A stretch of 64,000 nucleotides of DNA, taken from contig CAWAJB010000015.1 of the NCBI GenBank assembly GCA_963782185.1, positions 1 through 64,000 on the forward strand, read 5' to 3'. The translations under genes were made by a program, and so were the position numbers. Numbering within the stretch: position 1 is the first letter of the stretch; each line of letters starts with the position of its first letter. Under the pieces are notes generated by a model that saw only the letters and a program-made list of their open reading frames with translations, was not told the DNA's origin and searched no databases. Source of the stretch: RYN-230 sp963782185. GTDB taxonomy: Bacteria > Actinomycetota > Actinomycetes > Streptosporangiales > Streptosporangiaceae. Of the stretch, positions 57,655 through 64,000 are shown piece by piece.

Positions 57655-58542
57655 TCAGGCCAGCCCGCGGACGGTCCGGGCGGGTGGCTGGTCGCCCTGG
57701 ATCGCTGACACCATGGCCAGCACCTCCCGGATCTCGCGGACCTGGTGTACCCGGAACACGCGGGCGCCCAGCCAGGCACAGATGGCTGTGGTGGCCAGCG
57801 TGCCGGTCAGCCGCCGGTCCGGGGGAGCGTCCAGCGTCTCCCCGATGAAGTCCTTGTTGGACAGGGACACCAGCACCGGCCAGCCGGTCGCCACCATCTC
57901 GCCGAGCCGCCGGGTGACCTCCAGCGACTGCCAGGTGTTCTTGCCGAAGTCGTGCGCTGCGTCGATCAGGATCCGGGCCGGGTCCACCCCCGCCTCCGTG
58001 GCCCGCGCCGCCTGGGCCAGCGTCCGGTCCAGCACATCGGCCATCACGTCGTCGTACGCGACCCGGAACGGCCGGGTCCGGGGGGCCTGCCGGCCGGCGT
58101 GCGCGCAGATCAGGCCGGCGCCGAACTCGGCGGCCACCGCGGGCAGTTCCCGGTCCTGGCCGCCCCAGGTGTCGTTCAGCAGGTCCGCGCCGGCCAGGCA
58201 AGCTTCGCGGCCGACCTGATGCCGCCAGGTGTCCACGCTGATCACCAGGTCCGGGTAGGCGGCGCGGACCGCGGCGACGAACGGCCCGGTCCGGCGGATC
58301 TCCTCGGCCACGTCGACCGGGGCGCCGGGCGCGGCGGCCACGCCGCCGATGTCGAGGATGTCGGCGCCGTCGGCGACCATGGCGTGCACCCGGTCCATGG
58401 CCGCGCCCTCGTCCCAGGTCGCGCCGCGGTCGTAGAAGGAGTCCGGGGTCCGGTTGACGATGCCCATGACCAGCCGCCGGTGCGGCGCGAAGCAGTGGCC
58501 GCCCAGCCGGAGGACCTGCTGGGCGGCGGTCCCGGCGGTCAC
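57655..58542 (-). CDS. folP2: Dihydropteroate synthase homologue (FolP2-like)
   Basis: 295 aa TIM barrel. Pterin-site motifs MGIVNRTPDSFYDRG and DILDIGG, plus SVDTWRHQVGREACLAGADLLNDTWGG, place it in the DHPS family. Position directly before gpgS matches FolP2 (Rv1207) of mycobacteria, a paralogue reported not to replace true DHPS, rather than the folate-cluster FolP1. Several active-site segments are altered (VSLSNKDFIGETL). Its stop is 7 bases from the next gene and its GTG is adjacent to the gpgS stop, so the three genes are one unit. Confidence 0.82.
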   Translation of the reverse strand: MTAGTAAQQVLRLGGHCFAPHRRLVMGIVNRTPDSFYDRGATWDEGAAMDRVHAMVADGADILDIGGVAAAPGAPVDVAEEIRRTGPFVAAVRAAYPDLVISVDTWRHQVGREACLAGADLLNDTWGGQDRELPAVAAEFGAGLICAHAGRQAPRTRPFRVAYDDVMADVLDRTLAQAARATEAGVDPARILIDAAHDFGKNTWQSLEVTRRLGEMVATGWPVLVSLSNKDFIGETLDAPPDRRLTGTLATTAICAWLGARVFRVHQVREIREVLAMVSAIQGDQPPARTVRGLA

Positions 58543-58543
58543 C

Positions 58544-59497
58544 TCACGCCGCCCTCACGGTCGCGGTGGGCGGCCGTTCGTGGCTCGGGATGGCCAGCGA
58601 CCGCGGGCGCACCCGGCCGTCCTCCCGGGCGAACTGATGCAGTTCCCGGCCGGGTGTCCCGGGGTGGTCCCGGCGGGCTTCCGCGACGACCATGAGCTCC
58701 GCGGCCATCAGGGCCAGGTCGTGGTCGGCCTGGTGGCGGTGCGCCCGGGAGCCCAGGTCCACCTGGGCCAGCGCGCCGAGGCCGTACCGGGTGAAGGTGT
58801 CCAGCAGGGTGGACAGCTCCACGCCGTAGCCGACCGGGATGGTCAGCGACTCCATCAGCCCGCGCCGGGCCGCCCACTCCCCGGCCAGCGGCTGGACCAC
58901 CCCGGCCAGCTCAGGCCACCACAGGCTCAGCAGCGGCCGGGCGACGAGCTCGGTCACCCGGCCACCCTCGCTCGAGGTGGAACCGTCTCGCTCGGTCCGT
59001 ACCCGCTCGTAGAACCCCTTGACCAACTGGACCTGCTGGCCTGGGTTGGGCTGGCCAGCCAGCAGGGGACCCAGCAGGCCGGTGACGAAGTGCGGTCCCC
59101 AGCGGGTCAGGTCGGCGTCCACGAAGACCAGCAGATCACCGTGCGTGACCAGCAGGGACTTCCACAGGGCCTCGCCCTTGCCGGGGTAGGAGCCGAGCGC
59201 GGGGGCGATGTCACGCGCCCGGTACACCGTGCCGCCCGCCCGCTCCGCGGCCCGGGCCGTCCCGTCGGTGGAGTCCGAGTCGATCACGATGACCTCGTCC
59301 ACCAGCGGCAAGTCCACCAGCAGGGCCTGCCGGACTGCGGCCACCACGCAGCCCACCGTGCGTTCCTCGTTGCGGGCCGGGATGACCACGCTGATCCGTG
59401 TCCCCGCGGCCCGCTTGGCCGCCAGCAGCCGCTCCGGCGGCCAGTCCCGCCAGTGCGAGGTCTGCCGCCGCAGCCACGCCCTGGCGTGGTCCTGCAT
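58544..59497 (-). CDS. gpgS: Glucosyl-3-phosphoglycerate synthase
   Basis: 317 aa GT-A (GT81) transferase that moves glucose from UDP/GDP-glucose to 3-phosphoglycerate, the first step to glucosylglycerate and methylglucose lipopolysaccharide. The N-terminal motif ISVVIPARNEERTVG, the metal motif DAD (127-129 in VFVDADL) and LGSYPGKGEALWKSL are diagnostic. Length equals mycobacterial GpgS (324). ATG 59497 gives the family-like beginning MQDHARAWLRRQTSHWRDW; the longer frame to 59704 is low-complexity and probably untranslated. Confidence 0.9.
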   Translation of the reverse strand: MQDHARAWLRRQTSHWRDWPPERLLAAKRAAGTRISVVIPARNEERTVGCVVAAVRQALLVDLPLVDEVIVIDSDSTDGTARAAERAGGTVYRARDIAPALGSYPGKGEALWKSLLVTHGDLLVFVDADLTRWGPHFVTGLLGPLLAGQPNPGQQVQLVKGFYERVRTERDGSTSSEGGRVTELVARPLLSLWWPELAGVVQPLAGEWAARRGLMESLTIPVGYGVELSTLLDTFTRYGLGALAQVDLGSRAHRHQADHDLALMAAELMVVAEARRDHPGTPGRELHQFAREDGRVRPRSLAIPSHERPPTATVRAA

Positions 59498-59860
59498 CCC
59501 CGGGACGGTTCCCGGCACGCTACCTGGCGGCACGACCGGCATGCTACCCGGTGGCCGCCAGCGGCCCAGCCTGGGCGCGCTCCCGCGTGCGCGGCGCGTC
59601 CGGTCGCCAGCCGCACCTGACGACCGGTACTCTCCTGCGGTCGCGCCTCCCTGTGACGGATCGGCCTGTGATGTCCAGGGGGGTAATCCGGTGTAAGTGG
59701 GCATGAATACCGGGGTGATTCACGGGGCAACCGTGACCGCCGGTAGGACGTCTAGGAAAGTGGTCGAAACTTCTGAGGGTCGCGCTGTCGGCGCCAGATG
59801 CCCGCGTGCGCGCGGCAGCCCTGGTGCTCAGCCATCGAGCAAGGACAAGCGAGGATCGCC

Positions 59861-60664
59861 ATGAGGCGAAGAGTGGCGGGATGGCTGAGCACGGCCGGGG
59901 TGGTGGCCGCGGTGGGCGCGTCAGTGCTCAGCCAGACCAGTATCGCGGGCGCGGCGGTAACGTCGCCGGCCGCCCGCAGCGCCCCGGCGCCGGGCGCGGT
60001 GTACACGCCCCCGAAGGGTCCCCTGAACTACGGCATGCGCGGCCCTGCGGTGCGGCGCCTGCAGGAGCGGCTCGCCTACCTGCACTATTACCCGGGCAAG
60101 GTCGATGGGCAGTTCGGCCAGAACACGCTGGAGGCGGTGTGGGCCTTCAAGGAGGTCCAGGGCGTCCAGACCGCCGTGTCGCCCGATAACGTCACCCGGG
60201 CCATGAAGCGCGCGCTGGTCCACCCGAGGCAGCCGAAGGTGCTCGTGCCCAAGGGCGGCAGCTGGCGGATCGAGATCCACCTGACCCTGGGGTACCTGGT
60301 CCTGTACCGGCACAACGTGCCCGAGCTGATCAGTCACATCTCGCCAGGCGGCGGCTACTACTACCCCTGTGGCGGCGACCCGACGGCGACCTGCGGGCCT
60401 GCGATCACCCCGGACGGGAACTACCGGGCGCACTGGTTCGCCAGCGGCTGGGTGAAGGTCCCGCTGGGCACCATGTACAACCCGGTGTTCTTCATTGGCG
60501 GGTCGTACGCCATCCACGGTGACGTCCCGGTCCCGCTCCCGGCGGTCTCGCACGGCTGCGTGCGGATCCCGATGGACATTGCCGGGTTCTTCCACCGGAT
60601 GGTGCACGTCAACGAGACCAACGGGACGCCCATCTACATCCGGGGTCACGTGCCTGGTACGTGA
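59861..60664 (+). CDS. Exported L,D-transpeptidase with peptidoglycan-binding domain
   Basis: 267 aa. A signal peptide (MRRRVAGWLSTAGVVAAVGA, cleavage after GAA or so) leads to a PG_binding_1 domain (YGMRGPAVRRLQERLAYLHY, DGQFGQNTLEAVWAFKEVQG) and a YkuD catalytic domain with AIHGDV and SHGCVRIP, holding the catalytic His and Cys. It cross-links peptidoglycan by 3-3 bonds or attaches proteins. ATG 59861 is chosen because the signal peptide begins there. Confidence 0.9.
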   Translation: MRRRVAGWLSTAGVVAAVGASVLSQTSIAGAAVTSPAARSAPAPGAVYTPPKGPLNYGMRGPAVRRLQERLAYLHYYPGKVDGQFGQNTLEAVWAFKEVQGVQTAVSPDNVTRAMKRALVHPRQPKVLVPKGGSWRIEIHLTLGYLVLYRHNVPELISHISPGGGYYYPCGGDPTATCGPAITPDGNYRAHWFASGWVKVPLGTMYNPVFFIGGSYAIHGDVPVPLPAVSHGCVRIPMDIAGFFHRMVHVNETNGTPIYIRGHVPGT

Positions 60665-60724
60665 ATGGTGTGCTGCTGGTAAAGGGCACGTGGGGTGCGC
60701 CAGACCGTGTGGCATCCTTGCGCC

Positions 60725-61560
60725 GTGGCGTCACCTCAGCTCCGCCGGACCGCGGTCAGCGACCCCGCGCCGTACCCGGCAGGCAAGGTCCCGTACCGGA
60801 TCACCGCGTACTTCTGGATCATCAAGATCCTCACCACGGCGATGGGTGAGGCCCTGGCCGACTTCCTGGCCCTCCGGTACAACCCGGTGGTCGCCGGGGT
60901 GGTGGGCACGGGGATCTTCGTGATCGCCATGGTGCTCCAGTTCCGCGCCCGCCGCTACCAGGTGTGGATCTACTGGTTCGCGGTGGCCATGGTCGCGGTC
61001 TGGGGCACCTTGGCCGCGGACGGCATGCACATCAAGCTCGGGGTGCCTTACGCGCTGTCCAGCGCGTTCTTCGCCATCTGCCTGGTCGTGGTGTTCGCCG
61101 CCTGGTACGCCACCGAGCACACCCTGTCCATCCACAGCATCACCACACCGCGCCGCGAAGGTTCTACTGGGCCGCCGTGCTCGCCACGTTCGCGCTCGGC
61201 ACCGCGGTCGGCGACCTGACCGCCACCACCCTGCACCTGGGCTTCCTGACCTCGGGGCTCCTGTTCACCGGGCTCATCTGCATCCCGGCGCTGGTGTACT
61301 GGAAGCTGGGGCGCGGCTCCGTGCTGGCCTTCTGGACCGCCTACGTGCTGACCCGGCCGCTCGGGGCGTCCTACGCGGACTGGCTGGGCGTCCCGCACCG
61401 CTACGGCGGCGTGGGGCTGGGGCGCGGGCTGGTCGCGCTGATGCTCAGCATCGTCATCGTCGGATTCGTCGCCTTCCTGGCTGTGACCCGCAAGGATGTG
61501 GACGGGGATGCGGCCGGGCCGGGAGGGCCGGCGGCGATCCGCGCCCGGCACCGCCGGTAG
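60725..61560 (+). pseudogene. Frameshifted COG4705-type membrane protein
   Basis: Two frames encode consecutive halves of one multi-helix protein. The first is ITAYFWIIKILTTAMGEALADF to TEHTLSIHSITTPRRE, the second FYWAAVLATFALGTAVGDLTA to the end, with WTAYVLTRPLGASYADWLG. Family members read RRE-x-FYWA at the joint; here one base is missing at about 61160-61162. COG4705 proteins are transporter-like membrane proteins, some linked to manganese or organic-acid export. A sequencing error is as likely as a real mutation. Confidence 0.7.
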
Positions 61561-61575
61561 GCCCGATACGCTCGG

Positions 61576-62454
61576 ATGATGAGCGACGGGCTGGCCCGGG
61601 CGGTGCTGGACGCGCTGCCGGATGCGACTGCTGTCCTGGACCCCGCCGGGACGATCGTGGACGTCAACCGAGCGTGGCTGATGTTCGCGCTGGACAACGG
61701 CGGCCAGCCGGAGAGCACCGGGGTCGGCGTGAACTACCTCGACTTGTGCGCGAGGTCCGCCGCCGCGGGCTGCACGGACGCCCGCCGGGCGGCGGACCGC
61801 GTCCGGGACGTCCTGGCCGGTCACACGGTGCACAGCGAGATGGAGTATCCGTGCCCGTCCCCGGCCGTCAACCGCTGGTTCCTGATGCGCATCACCCCGC
61901 TCGGCGGCGATCTGGGTGGCGCGGTGACCTCCCACGTCAACATCACCCGCCGGAAGATGGCCGAGCAGGAGCTGGCCCATCGGGCCGCCCATGACCCCCT
62001 CACCGGCCTGGCCAACCGGAGCCTGTTCGCCGACCGGCTGAACGCCGCCCTGAACAGCCGCCGCGGTCCCGTCACCGAGACCCAGGTCGGCCTCATGTAC
62101 CTGGATGCGGACGGCTTCAAGCAGATCAACGACACATACGGCCACGAGGCGGGGGACGAGGCGCTGCTCACCATCGGCCACCGGCTCCGCTCGCACGTCC
62201 GGCCGCAGGACACGGTCGCCCGGCTGGGCGGGGACGAGTTCGCGGTCACCGCCCCCCGGATCAGCGCCGCCGGGCTGGACGGGCTGCGAGGCCGGGTCGC
62301 CGCCGCGCTGGCCCAGCCGCATCTCATCCATGGGCACCTGGTCCCGGTGCCGGTCAGCATCGGCATCCACCTGGCCGCCCCCGGTGAGTCCCCGGACGTC
62401 GCGTTGCGTGAGGCCGACCAGGCCATGTACACCGCGAAACGGGTCACCCGGTAG
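61576..62454 (+). CDS. PAS-GGDEF diguanylate cyclase
   Basis: 292 aa. A PAS-like sensor (1-125, LDALPDATAVLDPAGTIVDVNRAW) is followed by a GGDEF domain (135-292). The active loop GGDEF is intact at 218-222, and an RxxD I-site (R209, D212) lies five residues before it, so c-di-GMP synthesis with product feedback is expected. No EAL domain or membrane helix. The sensor has the W-containing PAS form common in actinobacteria; ligand unknown. Confidence 0.9.
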   Translation: MMSDGLARAVLDALPDATAVLDPAGTIVDVNRAWLMFALDNGGQPESTGVGVNYLDLCARSAAAGCTDARRAADRVRDVLAGHTVHSEMEYPCPSPAVNRWFLMRITPLGGDLGGAVTSHVNITRRKMAEQELAHRAAHDPLTGLANRSLFADRLNAALNSRRGPVTETQVGLMYLDADGFKQINDTYGHEAGDEALLTIGHRLRSHVRPQDTVARLGGDEFAVTAPRISAAGLDGLRGRVAAALAQPHLIHGHLVPVPVSIGIHLAAPGESPDVALREADQAMYTAKRVTR

Positions 62455-62464
62455 CTTTCTAGGC

Positions 62465-62953
62465 GTGCCTGACCCGTTGCTCGCCGCCGCGGACTGGTTC
62501 GCCAGCCTTCCCACCGTCTACCTGTCCGCCAGCATGCTGATCACCGACCCCGCCGACCGCATCCTGCTGGTCAAGCCCAACTACCGGTCCGACTGGGGCA
62601 TACCGGGCGGCATCGTCGAAGCCGACGAGGCGCCGGATCAGTGCGTCGCCCGGGAGATCACCGAGGAACTCGGGCTGCACATCCCGGCTGGTGACCTGCT
62701 CGTCGTGGACTGGATGGCCGCGGCGGGGGAGCGGCCGCAGGCGATCATGAACTTCATCTTCGACGGCGGGATACTCACCGACGCCGGCGCCATCCGGCTG
62801 CAGGAGGAGGAACTGGATGACGCCCAGTTCCTGGACTGGGCCGAGGCCGAGGCCCGGATGCCCGGCACCAGCGCGGCCCGGGTGCCCGCGGCCCGCCAGG
62901 CCCGGCAGACCCGCCGCACCGTCTACCTGCCCGGCTGGCGCAGGCGTGCGTAG
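62465..62953 (+). CDS. Nudix hydrolase
   Basis: 162 aa. The Nudix box is complete: G at GGIVEADEAP, then QCVAREITEELGL (G-x5-E-x7-REITEELGL). It hydrolyses a nucleoside diphosphate derivative; a typical sanitising or regulatory enzyme. GTG 62465 lies 10 bases after the cyclase stop, suggesting co-transcription. Basic C-terminus (TRRTVYLPGWRRRA). Confidence 0.88.
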   Translation: MPDPLLAAADWFASLPTVYLSASMLITDPADRILLVKPNYRSDWGIPGGIVEADEAPDQCVAREITEELGLHIPAGDLLVVDWMAAAGERPQAIMNFIFDGGILTDAGAIRLQEEELDDAQFLDWAEAEARMPGTSAARVPAARQARQTRRTVYLPGWRRRA

Positions 62954-62970
62954 CCGCGCGGATACGGGCC

Positions 62971-62992
62971 GTCCCGCGCCGTAGCGCGGGAC
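62971..62992. terminator. Bidirectional terminator
   Basis: GTCCCGCGC/GCGCGGGAC, perfect 9-bp stem, loop CGTA, between the convergent Nudix and lipoprotein genes. Confidence 0.65.
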
Positions 62993-63004
62993 GCGGGAGC
63001 GCAG

Positions 63005-64000
63005 TTACATCCACGCGGCTGCCACGAGTCCCGAGCCGACCTGGCGGGGCCGGGCGCCCTTCTCCGAGACGTACAGCCCGGTCCCGGCCAGGTAGAGCAG
63101 CCACTTCCCGGTTGGGTTCACGGCCAGGCTGGTGTGGTCCAGCCCCGGGAACCCGATCGCCACCCGGTGCTTCAGCACCCCGGCCGGGGTGATCTCCCAC
63201 ATCAGCTTGGAGACGTTCCGGGCCGGTTCCCCGGCGCAGCACGCGCGGCTGACGAACAGGTTGCCGCCGGGGAGGTACACGCCCTCACGCCAGTAGCTGC
63301 GCCGCCGGTCCGGGCCGGTCACCGGCACTGGCGTGTCCCCGGTCCCGCCCAGGTAGTTCTGGGCCGTGGCGGTGTCCATCAGCATGATCTGCCAGCCCTC
63401 GTTGTCCTGGATCGCGGCGATGGACACGGCCAGCTCGGTGCCGTCCGGAGCCCAGGACAGATGGGAAATGGGTGCAGGCAGGCTGCCCGGCTGGCCGGCC
63501 GGCAGCATCGGGTACGCCCGCTCCACCCCGCTGCTCAGCGTCCGGGTGACCAGGCTGTACTGGGCGGAGAGATCGCCACTCGATCCCTTCATGCAGTGCC
63601 GGGTCAGCGTCGGCTGCCGGGCGAACGCGAGCGTGGCGCCATCCGGGCTGATCGCGGGAAGGCTCCCCGTGGTGATCAGCGTCGGCGTCCCCCCGGACAC
63701 CGCGACCGATTCCACGTCGTCCACGCATCCGTGCCGCCTGCTGAAGTAGATGGTCCGGCCGTCCCTGGAGACCGAGAGCTCGTCGCCGATCACGCCCTGG
63801 GGGACCAGCGTCCGGACTGGCGTCCCGGTTGCCGAGCTCAGCAGGACCAGGGCGCCCCGGGCCGTCACCCCCGCCATCGCCGGCGGCCGGGCCGTGGTCT
63901 GCATGACCGGCCGGGCCCTCGCGGTGGCCGTGGTCTTCGGGCTGGCGGCTGCGCTCTGCGCGGCGCTGGGGCTGCCGCCCCCGCAGGCCGCCACCAGGGT
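63005..64000 (-). CDS. Beta-propeller lipoprotein, 5' end beyond the window
   Basis: At least 331 residues; the minus-strand frame is open to the window edge and begins TLVAAC-GGG, a lipobox, so only the first few signal residues are missing. The mature part has repeated WD/TolB-like blades (SVSRDGRTIYFSRR, AISPDGATLAFARQ, LSWAPDGTELAVSI, LAVNPTGKWLLYL), a surface-exposed propeller of unknown partner. Paired cysteines occur in RACCAGE. Confidence 0.75.
   Translation of the reverse strand, partial: TLVAACGGGSPSAAQSAAASPKTTATARARPVMQTTARPPAMAGVTARGALVLLSSATGTPVRTLVPQGVIGDELSVSRDGRTIYFSRRHGCVDDVESVAVSGGTPTLITTGSLPAISPDGATLAFARQPTLTRHCMKGSSGDLSAQYSLVTRTLSSGVERAYPMLPAGQPGSLPAPISHLSWAPDGTELAVSIAAIQDNEGWQIMLMDTATAQNYLGGTGDTPVPVTGPDRRRSYWREGVYLPGGNLFVSRACCAGEPARNVSKLMWEITPAGVLKHRVAIGFPGLDHTSLAVNPTGKWLLYLAGTGLYVSEKGARPRQVGSGLVAAAWM

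Noticed and set aside
58541..59704. gpgS start at 59704
   Set aside because: The extra 69 residues are low-complexity and do not match the family; ATG 59497 gives a normal length.

Overview
This is chromosomal DNA from a high-G+C actinomycete, by eye around 70% G+C. GTG starts, 1-8 bp gene overlaps of the ATGA/GTGA type and third-position G/C are typical. GpgS, a FolP2-like protein, DUF3040, an ANTAR regulator, a SpoIIE-type phosphatase, a SigB/SigF-type sigma factor and a DUF222-HNH gene all point to Actinomycetota. A filamentous aerobic soil lineage is likely, but the genus cannot be fixed from the sequence. No rRNA, tRNA, CRISPR array or intact insertion sequence was seen.

Layout. (1) 0.3-11.9 kb: a soluble di-iron monooxygenase operon of the propane/MimABCD type. 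It has a divergent AcoR-like activator, two GTCTCA-type palindromes, hydroxylase large subunit, reductase, hydroxylase small subunit, coupling protein, amidohydrolase, a DUF59 protein, a zinc alcohol dehydrogenase and a dedicated GroEL. (2) 12-16.6 kb: NRAMP metal importer, Fcy1-like cytosine deaminase, ECF sigma factor with a frameshifted membrane partner, and a deletion scar joining the 3' remnants of two genes. (3) 16.5-27.3 kb, nearly all minus strand: fused ABC exporter with MarR regulator and twin operators, a two-component system, a VKOR/thioredoxin-like disulfide pair, and a large LuxR-family regulator. (4) 27.8-40.4 kb: methyltransferases, PEBP protein, beta-propeller protein, frameshifted GAF-ANTAR regulator, glycosyltransferase, SpoIIE phosphatase, SigB-like sigma factor, NDH-2, GNAT and DUF3040. 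(5) 40.6-44.7 kb: DUF222-HNH gene rich in tandem repeats, CmtR-like ArsR regulator with a CDF exporter, and an integrase remnant. (6) 44.8-50.1 kb: a formate dehydrogenase operon whose catalytic subunit is read through an in-frame TGA as selenocysteine. (7) 50-57 kb: BrkB-like protein, then a polyamine-type ABC importer divergent from a GntR regulator and a soluble Cache protein. (8) 57-64 kb: extradiol-dioxygenase-like protein, FolP2-GpgS, L,D-transpeptidase, a frameshifted membrane protein, a diguanylate cyclase, a Nudix hydrolase and a lipoprotein cut by the window edge.

How it works together. The first operon would oxidise propane or a related small substrate to an alcohol or ketone; the alcohol dehydrogenase continues the oxidation and GroEL folds the hydroxylase. 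The formate dehydrogenase would feed electrons from formate to the membrane, and NDH-2 takes them from NADH.

The strongest unusual signals are: the selenocysteine codon with a SECIS hairpin at exact bacterial geometry; two regulatory genes inactivated by 20-26 bp tandem duplications; palindromic elements embedded in frame in coding sequence; a two-gene deletion scar; and many in-frame minisatellites with units that are multiples of 3 bp.
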